Below are positions 51,094 through 59,804 of a stretch of 64,000 bases of DNA, piece by piece (the first letter of the stretch is position 1; each line of letters begins with the position of its first letter). The notes below the pieces were generated by a model. The model was not told the origin of the DNA, ran no database searches, and saw only the letters and a list, made by a program, of their open reading frames with translations. Source of the stretch: Sporolactobacillus terrae DSM 11697 (GTDB lineage: Bacteria > Bacillota > Bacilli > Bacillales > Sporolactobacillaceae); NCBI RefSeq assembly GCF_000648615.1, contig NZ_JFZC01000004.1:62001-126000 (forward strand), written 5' to 3'. The translations under genes and the position numbers were made by a program.

Positions 51094-51593
51094 TACGGCG
51101 ACACCACAATTCGTTTATCCCGATCATCCGAGTCATAAATTGTCCCATCGTGCTTAAATTTCTTCAAAACAAAATGAGTTGTCGTTGAAATGACTCCTTC
51201 GATTGTGGATAATTTCTGACTGACAAAATGGGCAACGTCATTGACCGATTGCCCCTCCACTTGAACCGACAAATCGTAGGTTCCCGACATCAGATAGACG
51301 GACTTGACCTCTTTATGCCGATAGATCCGTTTCGCAACTTCATTGAAACCGACATCTCTTTTCGGTGTCACTTTAACATCAATCATTGCCGTTACACCCT
51401 GATGTCCGTCAATCTTTGTCCAGTCAACAAGAGATACATAACGAACAATGACTTTTTGATCTTCAAGTTTTTTCACAATTTGACTGATTTGATCTACACT
51501 CAGATCCGTCATTTTTGCAAGCTCATCATTCGTGAGACGTGCATCTTTCTCTAAAATACCCGCGATTTCGATTTCCGTTGCGGTCAGTTTCAC
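51093..51593 (-). CDS. alaR: Lrp/AsnC family regulator, AlaR-like
   Basis: The 166-residue protein has an N-terminal helix-turn-helix (LTNDELAKMTDLSVDQISQIV) and a C-terminal RAM ligand-binding domain (VYLMSGTYDLSVQVEGQ). AGAGAGGA is well placed for GTG 51593 (MKLTATEIEI), matching the usual family N-terminus, while ATG 51602 is too close. Its stop overlaps the alaT start. By analogy with B. subtilis AlaR it likely activates alaT in response to alanine. Confidence 0.88.
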   Translation of the reverse strand: MKLTATEIEIAGILEKDARLTNDELAKMTDLSVDQISQIVKKLEDQKVIVRYVSLVDWTKIDGHQGVTAMIDVKVTPKRDVGFNEVAKRIYRHKEVKSVYLMSGTYDLSVQVEGQSVNDVAHFVSQKLSTIEGVISTTTHFVLKKFKHDGTIYDSDDRDKRIVVSP

Positions 51594-51793
51594 CTTAATC
51601 ATTCCTCTCTTGATGATCCTGCATAAATAAGCTAAAAACATTATATAACGTTCTGGCCGCATGAACCACTTTTTTATCATAAAGCGGGCAACCCTTTTTG
51701 TGTCGCCGGGATTATTGGAAAAACATTTTCAATAAAGTATACTAACAAGTAACAAGTTTTTTTGATTTTGATCGCGGTGTGGAGGGTATACGC

Positions 51794-52492
51794 ATGAAAT
51801 TAGTTGTCGTACGTCATGGAGAAAGTGAATTTAACGAATTGAACCTGTTTTCCGGCTGGGAAGACGTTGATTTGACAAATAAAGGCATTAAAGAAGCCAA
51901 ACATGCCGGGGCTCTATTGGCTAACCAGAACTTGAGTTTCGACGCTGCCTTTACTTCCGTATTAAAGCGTTCCATCAAATCATTAAACTACATATTAGAA
52001 AGATTGGATCAAGAATGGATTCCTGTACATAAGTCATGGCGGCTCAACGAACGGAGCTATGGCGCCTTGCAGCGATTAAACAAGGCCGAAACAGCTGAAA
52101 AAGAAGGAAAAGAACGTGTCAATCGCTGGAGAAAAAGTTATGACGCACTTCCGCCGATGTTGAATGTTTCCGATCCAAGACACCCGGTCCATGATCGCAG
52201 GTATCATAACATTGACCCGCACGCCCTTCCTGGAGGAGAGAGTTTGAAAACAACATTGGATCGTGTCCTTCCTTTTTGGACGGATCAGATTGCACCTTTA
52301 CTGCGTGACGGAAATAATGTGCTTGTTGTCAGTCATCGCAACACATTGCGCGCATTAGTAAAACATCTTGAAAATCTGTCTGATGAAGAGATTGTCCATG
52401 TTGATGTTCCTACAGGGGTACCGGTTATCTTTGAGTTTGATCAAGCGTTGACGCTTGTCTCAAAAAAAGAACTGCTCAGTAAAGAAACATAA
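51794..52492 (+). CDS. gpmA: GpmA-family phosphoglycerate mutase with altered active-site residues
   Basis: The 232-residue protein is a clear dPGM-family member: VVVRHGESEFN near residue 6, FSGWEDVDLT, LNKAETAEKEG, IPTGVP-like VPTGVPVIFEF and LRALVKHLENLSDEE. The usual ERHYGALQGLNK is ERSYGALQRLNK and the C-terminal AHGNSLRA is SHRNTLRA. These changes lie in the substrate pocket, so it may be a variant mutase or a phosphatase. GGAGGG fixes ATG 51794. It is monocistronic. Confidence 0.82.
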   Translation: MKLVVVRHGESEFNELNLFSGWEDVDLTNKGIKEAKHAGALLANQNLSFDAAFTSVLKRSIKSLNYILERLDQEWIPVHKSWRLNERSYGALQRLNKAETAEKEGKERVNRWRKSYDALPPMLNVSDPRHPVHDRRYHNIDPHALPGGESLKTTLDRVLPFWTDQIAPLLRDGNNVLVVSHRNTLRALVKHLENLSDEEIVHVDVPTGVPVIFEFDQALTLVSKKELLSKET

Positions 52493-52539
52493 TTTATTTT
52501 TACGCAGCGAGTGGCGCTGTGTTGGTTAAGGCTGGTTGA

Positions 52540-53892
52540 TTGGATTTGAATGTACCATTAAGGAAGAAATGCCGTGACATACTTGTTTTAGCGATTCCGG
52601 CGATGATTGAAAGTCTTTTGCAAACTGTAGTCGGTTTTGTCGATACACTTTTTGTTGCGCGATTGGGATTGACTGAAGTTACAGCCGTCGGCGTGGCAAA
52701 TACATTGCTTGCCGTTTATATTGCAGTGTTTATGGCAATTGGTATTGGAACTTCATCACTGATTGCGAAGCATATCGGCGCCGGAGATCTGGAAACGGCT
52801 CGGGAAGCCGCATGCAGATCGACACGGATCGCACTGATTGCAGGCTTTATCTTTGGCTTAGTTACACTAATCCTTGCGGAACCGTTGCTTAAGCTCATGG
52901 GTGCGGATGGTGAAGTGCTCCGTCAAGCGGCCCTCTATTTCCGTATTGTTGGCACCCCTTCGTTTGTTATTTCGTTAATGCTTCATTTAGGTAACGTATT
53001 GCGTGCTTCAGGAAATACAGTTTCGCCAATGATGATCAGTTTCTGGATGAATCTGATTCATATTGTACTTGATTATCTACTCATTTTCGGTATTTTTTCA
53101 TTTAGCGGATTCGGCGTCTGCGGTGCTGCGATTGCAACCGTATTGACCCGAGTGATTGGTTCTGCTCTTTTAATCGTTGCAATGAAAAAATCACCCGTAC
53201 ATTTCTCATTTAAACGTCATACATCGTCTGAGCACAGCACATTGACTCGCGAAATTATCCGACTATCGATTCCTGCAACAGGAGAACGACTGGTTATGCG
53301 GCTGGGTCAAGTGGTTTATCTCGGTTTAATCGTTCATATGGGAACAGAGATTTATGCTGCCAACGCAATTGCCGAAAACATCGAAACATTTGCTTATCTG
53401 CCTGGGCTTGGGTTAAGTGTCGCTGCAACGGTGCTCGTCGGTAAGCAGCTCGGTGCGAAAAAATATGCTCTTGCCTATTCCTATGGGCGATTAACTGTAC
53501 TCATTTCGGTTGCAATTATGAGTATCACTGGCGTGCTGTTATTCTTTTTAACGCCTTTTATGGCGTTCTGGTTTACTGGACAGGTTCATACGGCATCAAT
53601 GATTACATTGGCGATGCGGATCGATGCCTTTTTCATGCCCCCACTTGCCGTCGGCCTTGTGCTCGCCGGCGCGCTTCAAGGAGCAGGTGATACGAAAACA
53701 CCGCTGTATAGTACAGCAATCGGTATGTGGGGCATTCGCGTTCTGTTTATTTATCTGCTCGGTGTAAAGGGCGGAATGGGCATTGCCGGAATTTGGATTG
53801 CCCAAGGGATTGATTTGACGGTAAAAGCATTGTTTCTCTATTATTGTTTCCGGAAATTGTTCAAGCGCATCAAAAGTGCTCAAAACGAATAG
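52540..53892 (+). CDS. MATE family efflux transporter
   Basis: The 450-residue protein has twelve predicted membrane helices in two six-helix halves, with FVDTLFVARLGLTEVTAVGV near residue 30 and GAGDTKTPLYSTAIG near 380, both typical of MATE exporters. It pumps cationic compounds using Na+ or H+. The start is TTG 52540 with a weak AAGG element. The substrate cannot be read from the sequence. It follows gpmA by 47 bases. Confidence 0.9.
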   Translation: MDLNVPLRKKCRDILVLAIPAMIESLLQTVVGFVDTLFVARLGLTEVTAVGVANTLLAVYIAVFMAIGIGTSSLIAKHIGAGDLETAREAACRSTRIALIAGFIFGLVTLILAEPLLKLMGADGEVLRQAALYFRIVGTPSFVISLMLHLGNVLRASGNTVSPMMISFWMNLIHIVLDYLLIFGIFSFSGFGVCGAAIATVLTRVIGSALLIVAMKKSPVHFSFKRHTSSEHSTLTREIIRLSIPATGERLVMRLGQVVYLGLIVHMGTEIYAANAIAENIETFAYLPGLGLSVAATVLVGKQLGAKKYALAYSYGRLTVLISVAIMSITGVLLFFLTPFMAFWFTGQVHTASMITLAMRIDAFFMPPLAVGLVLAGALQGAGDTKTPLYSTAIGMWGIRVLFIYLLGVKGGMGIAGIWIAQGIDLTVKALFLYYCFRKLFKRIKSAQNE

Positions 53893-53937
53893 TGCGCCCT
53901 CTGCTGTTTAGGCCCTAAGTGATGCTTCTTTTGGGTA

Positions 53938-54327
53938 ATGAACCAAATAAAAAATAGATCGTTCGTCCCTTCTCATAAAAAGATCATGGCCTATAATGAA
54001 GTCAATAGAGTCAGGAGAGGTGGGACGGGTGGGATGCAGGTGCCTCAGGTTCGTACAGTGATCACTACCGGTCAGTCGTTAAAGAATACATATAACCAAT
54101 TAAAAGCACTGGAACAAGAAAAAAGGGCTTGGCAATACGAGGAAGATCGAACTCATTTCTCAACCAAGGATGTAACGGATCAAAGAAAATTAAATCAAAT
54201 TGCTGTGAAAATTGGTGCCCTGAATCGACAGATTAACCAAATTCATGTGCAACAGTCGATCGCTTCTCAAGACACACTGACCATTAGCAGCACCGCGATC
54301 AACCAGTATCGTTTCCATAACGAATAA
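53938..54327 (+). CDS. Small coiled-coil protein of unknown function
   Basis: The product is 129 residues from ATG 53938. GGAGAGGTGGG around 54014-54024 suggests an alternative ATG at 54034 (MQVPQVRTVITTGQ) giving about 97 residues. The central part is helical and charged (LKNTYNQLKALEQEKRAWQY, LNQIAVKIGALNRQINQIH). A terminator follows. The family is not recognised. Confidence 0.6.
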   Translation: MNQIKNRSFVPSHKKIMAYNEVNRVRRGGTGGMQVPQVRTVITTGQSLKNTYNQLKALEQEKRAWQYEEDRTHFSTKDVTDQRKLNQIAVKIGALNRQINQIHVQQSIASQDTLTISSTAINQYRFHNE

Positions 54328-54359
54328 GAGAGCCAAAATTGGCTCTCATTTCTTTTTTT
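54328..54359 (+). terminator. Terminator after the small coiled-coil gene
   Basis: GAGAGCC/GGCTCTC hairpin with a short loop, followed by ATTTCTTTTTTT. Confidence 0.8.
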
Positions 54360-55638
54360 ATGATTGAATGGGAAGATGGTTGATCAAATTCGTGATGAAT
54401 GAATCGATACATGCTTTATCTTCGTTTGTTCCGTAAAAGTTCGTTGCGAACGTCATTCTTTTCTGAAATGTGGTCACCGCAATTTGGAAATAAGGTGCAT
54501 ACTTTATCGATCCAGAAATAAAAACATCACGAATGCTTAATCCCGAAAAACGCAGTTTGTGTTCATCAATGATCCCTATATTTGTCATCCCATTAACAGG
54601 AATGCGATAAATACTTGGAAACAGTTTTTTCGCTTGATCCAGATGATGATGGTGATACGTTTCCTCAAGCTCCCAATAGACTTTCAGCGGCTTAAAGCTC
54701 TTTTTTTCCTTATCCATCACCTTTTTCACTTGCATTAATGCCTGATCAAAGCCAATTCCTGCATCTCTTGGAACAATGCAAGTAATGTTGGACGTTAGAT
54801 TACAGAATCCTGGTTTGACCTCCTTGGGCAGATAGCTGCGCAAATTAACCGGGCAATCGAGAATAATTTGCTCTGCCTTGATGACTCGAGCCAAGGCACA
54901 GACATAAGCTGCGAAAAGTGCATCGTTAATGGTTGCCCCCTTGCTCTTTACGTAACCCCGCAGCTGATCAAAAGCTTTGGCACTTAATTGATGCGTCATA
55001 ATAAAGGGCTGCCGTTCGTCCCCTTTAAGCGGAAGATAGTCTCGTTCATCCTGTTCATGCTTCATCAATCGTGCATGTTTCATTTCGTTCAATTGTGCGT
55101 CATTCAACGCGTCAAACACTTGTTTTATGCTGCGTGAACCAAGATGATCTGCGTTCGGATGTGCGCAAGTACTGCCATCAATGAAACGTGAATAGTGTGC
55201 GCTTAAGAGGGCCAGGTAGTCATTAAATCCTCCACCGTCACAGAGCATGTGATTTAGGATTACAGCTAGAGAATCTCGCTCATCCTTTCTAATAATCGCT
55301 ATACTCAGCTGCGGTCCTTTTTTCTCATTGAGCTTTCGCGTCAGCTGTTCTTGAACGGCCTGTTCTCGATCCATTGCTTGAACGACATGCACCATGTCGC
55401 TTGCGCTCCAATCGCTTTCTTCCCAATAGGCATTCTCGGTCGCTTCAACGTATCGGCATGAAAGTAATGGAAATAATTTTTGCGACTCATGTACGGCCTG
55501 GATGAGCACGCGTTCATCAATTGTTGTGTCAAAATGAATGACGGCATGCAGATAATGATCATTTTTCTTATTCAATCCGGAAATAAAGTGCTTAACGTCT
55601 GAACTCTCAGCTGCAAAAATCTTTTGTTTTGTCGCCAT
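54358..55638 (-). CDS. Stand-alone condensation-domain-like acyltransferase
   Basis: The 426-residue protein has the chloramphenicol-acetyltransferase/NRPS-condensation fold: the active-site HxxxD motif is NHMLCDGGGFND near residue 135, with an N-terminal lobe (FISGLNKKNDHYLHAVIHFD) and a C-terminal lobe (LDCPVNLRSYLP, then PVNGMTNIGIIDE). There are no adenylation or carrier domains nearby. Such enzymes make ester or amide links using acyl-CoA or acyl-carrier donors. It is monocistronic. Substrates are unknown. Confidence 0.82.
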   Translation of the reverse strand: MATKQKIFAAESSDVKHFISGLNKKNDHYLHAVIHFDTTIDERVLIQAVHESQKLFPLLSCRYVEATENAYWEESDWSASDMVHVVQAMDREQAVQEQLTRKLNEKKGPQLSIAIIRKDERDSLAVILNHMLCDGGGFNDYLALLSAHYSRFIDGSTCAHPNADHLGSRSIKQVFDALNDAQLNEMKHARLMKHEQDERDYLPLKGDERQPFIMTHQLSAKAFDQLRGYVKSKGATINDALFAAYVCALARVIKAEQIILDCPVNLRSYLPKEVKPGFCNLTSNITCIVPRDAGIGFDQALMQVKKVMDKEKKSFKPLKVYWELEETYHHHHLDQAKKLFPSIYRIPVNGMTNIGIIDEHKLRFSGLSIRDVFISGSIKYAPYFQIAVTTFQKRMTFATNFYGTNEDKACIDSFITNLINHLPIQS

Positions 55639-55765
55639 TCACAACACCCTTTCTCCTACATTTCTCACATTTTTTCATATGTCAAAATGATGATGAATTC
55701 ATTATATAATTTGATTGGTTTGCCGATCAAATATGAGACACTTATCCGCCAGCACAAATAGTAAA

Positions 55766-55791
55766 CCGGATCAGCAAAAGTGCTGATCCGG
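55766..55791 (-). terminator. Terminator of the liv operon
   Basis: CCGGATCAGCA/TGCTGATCCGG perfect arms with a four-base loop, 42 bases past the livF stop. A moderate T-tract (TTTACTATTTG) follows on the minus strand. Confidence 0.75.
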
Positions 55792-55832
55792 CTACTGTAA
55801 ATGAAGCATTTGAACGTTTTTAATGGTGAGAA

Positions 55833-56555
55833 TCAAGCAAGATAGGCGGCTCTCACCTGCTCATTTTTCATTAGCTCGTCCCCGTTGCCATCAAGTACAA
55901 TTTGACCAGTCTGGATGACATAACCCCTATCGGCAATCTGCAACGCTTGATAAGCATTTTGCTCGACAAGCAAGATCGTCATGCCCTCTTCGTTCATTTC
56001 TTTGATAATATCAAAGATTTGTTCAACGATTATTGGCGCAAGACCCATCGAAGGTTCATCGAGCATAAGCAGTTTTGGCTTCATCATCAGTGCTCGGCCA
56101 ATCGCAAGCATTTGCTGCTCGCCACCGCTCATTGTGCCTCCTTTTTGATTTAAACGTTCCTTTAGTCTTGGAAAGTAGTTAAAAACACGCTCCATGCGTT
56201 CCGCAATGACATGCTTGTCTTTTACGGAAAAAGCACCGATTTGAAGATTTTCACGGACGGTGAGCCGTGGGAATATTCTCCGTCCTTCGGGGACTTGTGC
56301 AATTCCAAGCAGTGCGGTTTTATGTGCCTGAAATTTGCTGATTTCTTGACCGTCAAAAATAATTGATCCGTTTTTTGGGCGAACCTGCCCACTGATTGAT
56401 TTCAATGTTGTTGATTTTCCGGCACCATTACTGCCAATCAAGGTAACAATTTCACCTTTATCAATATAAAGGTCAACACCCTCCAATGCTTGAATCTGAC
56501 TATAAAAGCTGTCAATTTTCTTTACTTCAAGGAAATGGTTCGATACCTCAGCCAT
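55833..56555 (-). CDS. livF: Branched-chain amino acid ABC transporter ATPase LivF
   Basis: The 240-residue ABC ATPase has Walker A GSNGAGKSTTLKS near residue 38, the LivF-specific VPEGRRIFPRLTVREN near 92, signature MSGGEQQMLAIGRALM and Walker B LLMLDEPSMGLAP. GGGGGC precedes ATG 56555 (MAEVSNHF), overlapping livG by eight bases. It powers uptake with LivG on the cytoplasmic face. Confidence 0.94.
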   Translation of the reverse strand: MAEVSNHFLEVKKIDSFYSQIQALEGVDLYIDKGEIVTLIGSNGAGKSTTLKSISGQVRPKNGSIIFDGQEISKFQAHKTALLGIAQVPEGRRIFPRLTVRENLQIGAFSVKDKHVIAERMERVFNYFPRLKERLNQKGGTMSGGEQQMLAIGRALMMKPKLLMLDEPSMGLAPIIVEQIFDIIKEMNEEGMTILLVEQNAYQALQIADRGYVIQTGQIVLDGNGDELMKNEQVRAAYLA

Positions 56556-57324
56556 TTGAAACTGCCCCCTTGCCCAAATATGCTTCGATGACTTTTTTGT
56601 TATTTCTGATCTCATTGGGTTTCCCAGAGGCGATTAACTCACCATGATCGAGCACATAAATTGAATCGGAAATTTTCATGACCAAATTCATGTCATGTTC
56701 AATTAGAATAATCGTGACATCAAGTTTGGTACGCATATCATGTATGAGATTGGTCAACCGTTCGGTTTCTTTTGGATTCATTCCCGCTGCCGGTTCATCA
56801 AGCAGCAGAACTTTAGGTTTAGCTGCGATGGCACGCCCTATTTCCAAGCGCCGCTGCGCCCCATAGGCTAAGTTGCCTGCATTCTCGTTTACATAGTTCT
56901 CTAAGCCCACATAGTTCAAGATATCATACGCCGTAACCCTAGCATCTTCTTCGATCTTCCGAATATGCGGCAATTGGAGCAATGTTCCGATCCAATGCGA
57001 CTTCAGATTTTGATGCATACCAACCAATACATTCTCTAAAACCGTCATGTTTTCGAACAAACGGATATTCTGAAAAGTTCGCGTAATGCCGAATTGAGAA
57101 ACTTGATGCGGTTTTAATCCGACAAGTGATTTTCCATTGAGAAGGATATCGCCGGATGTGGGTTGGTATACTGCCGTAATCATATTAAAAAAAGTTGTTT
57201 TTCCGGCACCATTCGGTCCAATCACAGCAGTTATGGCGTTTTTTTCAACCGTCATATTAATATCTGATGTGGCTGTCAGACCACCAAATTCTTTTGTCAG
57301 GTGTTTTACTTCCAATATGTTCAC
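56548..57324 (-). CDS. livG: Branched-chain amino acid ABC transporter ATPase LivG
   Basis: The 258-residue ATPase has Walker A GPNGAGKTTFFNMI near residue 37, the LivG-type FGITRTFQNIRLFENMTVLE near 80, LAYGAQRRLEIGRAIA and Walker B VLLLDEPAAGMNP. Its ATG overlaps the livM stop by four bases (ATGA). The C-terminal domain (ASGKPNEIRNNKKVIEAYLG) is typical. Confidence 0.95.
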   Translation of the reverse strand: MNILEVKHLTKEFGGLTATSDINMTVEKNAITAVIGPNGAGKTTFFNMITAVYQPTSGDILLNGKSLVGLKPHQVSQFGITRTFQNIRLFENMTVLENVLVGMHQNLKSHWIGTLLQLPHIRKIEEDARVTAYDILNYVGLENYVNENAGNLAYGAQRRLEIGRAIAAKPKVLLLDEPAAGMNPKETERLTNLIHDMRTKLDVTIILIEHDMNLVMKISDSIYVLDHGELIASGKPNEIRNNKKVIEAYLGKGAVSNG

Positions 57325-58616
57325 GAGTCAGCACCTCCTGAGGCTGTTTTTTCACGCTTCAGTGCTGCTTGTTCCGACTCTTTTTTCAAAGCGGCCACAT
57401 CGACTTTGCGATTTTTATGTGGAATCAGCCCTTGTGTTCGATAAAGCGCGAAGACAATTAAAAGGATTCCAAAGATAAGCAGCTGCATTTTTTCAGGTGA
57501 CAGAGCTGGTGGAATGGAGATGCCGTAATTCGAACTCATGGCCGACAACCAATTCGAGATATTGGTAAGCACCTGTGTTCTCAGAATGATGACGACAGCA
57601 GCACCGAGAATAACCCCTGGAACACTCCCCATTCCGCCAAGAATGACCATAACAAGTACCATGGTCGATTCGAGATAGGTAAAACTGGTTGCATCAACAA
57701 ACATCTGTTTCGCTGCAAAGACAACCCCCATCATTCCAGAGAATGAGGCGCCAATAGCAAATGCGGCTAATTTTGTTTTTACTAATGGAATACCCATTGA
57801 TTGTGCGGCGATTTCGTTATCGCGAACCGCTTTCCAAGCACGTCCTAATTTAGAATACTCAAGTTTTCGAACCACATAGATGACGAGAAGAAAAATCGCA
57901 AACGCAATATAGTAGAACTGATTCGATGAACCAATACTTATTCCGAAAAAGTTCGGCGGTGCGATCGATGCAATCCCCATCGAACCGTTTGTAATATTAA
58001 TCGGATGATCCATATTGTTCAATAAGATTCTAATGATCTCGCCGAATCCTAACGTAACAATCGCTAGATAATCGCCGCGCACACGCAAAACCGGTACACC
58101 TAACAAGATCCCAAAAATGGCTGCGACAATCGCTGCAATAAAGATGAAAATCCAAAATGCGCCGCCAGAAAGCGGATAATGACCAAATGGCATAAACTTT
58201 GATGCTTGATCGCTGGCAAAAATGGCGTACGTATAAGCGCCAACTGCGAAAAAAGCAATAAAGCCAAGATCGAGTAATCCAGCAAAACCAACGACGATGT
58301 TCAGTCCTAAAGCCATGGCACAGTAGATGCCGACCAATGTCCCGACTTCCATATACGTTTGATACGAATCACTGAAGCTCGCAATAAATGGTACAACTAC
58401 TGCAAGAATAACAATTCCCGTCACCCATTTTGCTCTGAGATTCAAATTGAGATAATACAAAATAAGAATCGAGAAAAGCAGCAGCAAGAAGGCAATCGTT
58501 GAATCCGGCAAAAGGAACAGTCCAGCACCAGTCACAATGACATATGCGAGGAACAGGATGCTTTGATTTTTTTTGCTTTGCGCTATTTTTTCAAAGAATG
58601 CACTCAAACTTGTCAC
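57321..58616 (-). CDS. livM: Branched-chain amino acid ABC permease LivM
   Basis: The 431-residue membrane protein has about ten helices. The family loop GDYLAIVTLGFGEIIRILLNN lies near residue 190, and VILGGMGSVPGVILGAA near 330 couples to the ATPases. It extends about 100 residues longer than short LivM forms at its N-terminus. The GTG at 58616 directly follows the livH stop. It forms the translocation pore with LivH. Confidence 0.93.
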   Translation of the reverse strand: MTSLSAFFEKIAQSKKNQSILFLAYVIVTGAGLFLLPDSTIAFLLLLFSILILYYLNLNLRAKWVTGIVILAVVVPFIASFSDSYQTYMEVGTLVGIYCAMALGLNIVVGFAGLLDLGFIAFFAVGAYTYAIFASDQASKFMPFGHYPLSGGAFWIFIFIAAIVAAIFGILLGVPVLRVRGDYLAIVTLGFGEIIRILLNNMDHPINITNGSMGIASIAPPNFFGISIGSSNQFYYIAFAIFLLVIYVVRKLEYSKLGRAWKAVRDNEIAAQSMGIPLVKTKLAAFAIGASFSGMMGVVFAAKQMFVDATSFTYLESTMVLVMVILGGMGSVPGVILGAAVVIILRTQVLTNISNWLSAMSSNYGISIPPALSPEKMQLLIFGILLIVFALYRTQGLIPHKNRKVDVAALKKESEQAALKREKTASGGADS

Positions 58617-59609
58617 CTACACTTTCTCTACGACGGCTTTACCAAATAAGCCTTCTGGTTTGAAAATTAAGACAAGAATCAAAATGATAAAGGCAAACAC
58701 ATCTTTATATTCGGCTCCCATTGCCCCATGGGTAATAATGGACAGGTTTGAAGCTGCAAACATCTCCAGCAGTCCGAGCATGACGCCACCGAACATAGCT
58801 CCTCGAATGTTTCCAATCCCCCCAAGAACAGCAGCGGTAAACGCTTTGATGCCGAGTACAAACCCAATATACGGATCAATGGTTCCATATTGGATCATAA
58901 AAAGTACACCGGTTGCCCCGCCAAGTGCAGATCCGATAAAAAAGGTCACTGAGATCACTCGATTCACATTAATTGTCATCAGCGACGCTGTATCACGATC
59001 CTGGGCAACCGCTCGCATCGCCATTCCCCATTTTGTCTTGTTCACAAAAAGATCAAGCGCAATCAGCATAATGATCGTCACAATGAGCACGAGTAAAAAT
59101 GATGACTGGAAGGTTGCGTTGTTAAAAAAAGGTAAGGCACTATGGAGATTCAGCGTAAACTTGTGATTAAACATCGGCGGCGCTGTCACAATGTAGTTAC
59201 CTGTTTTTAATTCCGCAATAAAACGAACCAAATCTTCAAGCACAAAAGAGATACCGATAGAAGTGATCAGTGCGATCAGTTTCGGAGCATTTTTCTTTCG
59301 CAGCGGCCGATAGGCTACCCGCTCAATGCCGACCCCCAAAAGTCCGGTAGCAATGGCGGCAATCACGATAACGATGATAAATACGAGTATGGCCGGTAAC
59401 GCTGCAAGAAATCCCATTCCCATTAATAAGAAAAGAACAATTGCTCCCATAAAAGCTCCTGTCATGAATACGTCGCCATGTGCGAAGTTAATCAACTCAA
59501 GAATGCCATAAACCATCGTATAGCCGATTGCCACGACCGCATAAACTACGCCAAGTGTCAGACCATCAATGAGTACTTGGGGCAAATTCTGAATGATATG
59601 TGCAAGCAT
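58617..59609 (-). CDS. livH: Branched-chain amino acid ABC permease LivH
   Basis: The 330-residue membrane protein has about eight helices, the N-terminal LTLGVVYAVVAIGYTMVYGI motif, MRAVAQDRDTASLMTINVNR near residue 215 and GIKAFTAAVLGGIGNIRGA near 265. AGGAAAGTGGTGAG precedes ATG 59609. It is separated from livK by 195 bases that contain a hairpin. Confidence 0.94.
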   Translation of the reverse strand: MLAHIIQNLPQVLIDGLTLGVVYAVVAIGYTMVYGILELINFAHGDVFMTGAFMGAIVLFLLMGMGFLAALPAILVFIIVIVIAAIATGLLGVGIERVAYRPLRKKNAPKLIALITSIGISFVLEDLVRFIAELKTGNYIVTAPPMFNHKFTLNLHSALPFFNNATFQSSFLLVLIVTIIMLIALDLFVNKTKWGMAMRAVAQDRDTASLMTINVNRVISVTFFIGSALGGATGVLFMIQYGTIDPYIGFVLGIKAFTAAVLGGIGNIRGAMFGGVMLGLLEMFAASNLSIITHGAMGAEYKDVFAFIILILVLIFKPEGLFGKAVVEKV

Positions 59610-59709
59610 GCTCTCACCACTTTCCTCACGAGTTGTTGGTTTGGATGTATTTTATTTGTTGGAACAGCTAATTTCTGTCCAAGGTTATGTGAAGACTGCC
59701 AATAAAATC

Positions 59710-59747
59710 CTAAAAGGGCATAAGCGTGCTGCTCAATACCCTTTTAG
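59710..59747 (-). terminator. Intercistronic hairpin between livK and livH
   Basis: CTAAAAGGG/CCCTTTTAG with an inner AAGC/GCT pairing, followed on the minus strand by GATTTTATT. It probably lowers expression of the permease and ATPase genes relative to the binding protein by partial termination or 3' protection. Confidence 0.55.
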
Positions 59748-59804
59748 TCCACATTAATTATTCATGAATATCCTTGAATTTCATTTACTGATTCATGGGT
59801 TCAA

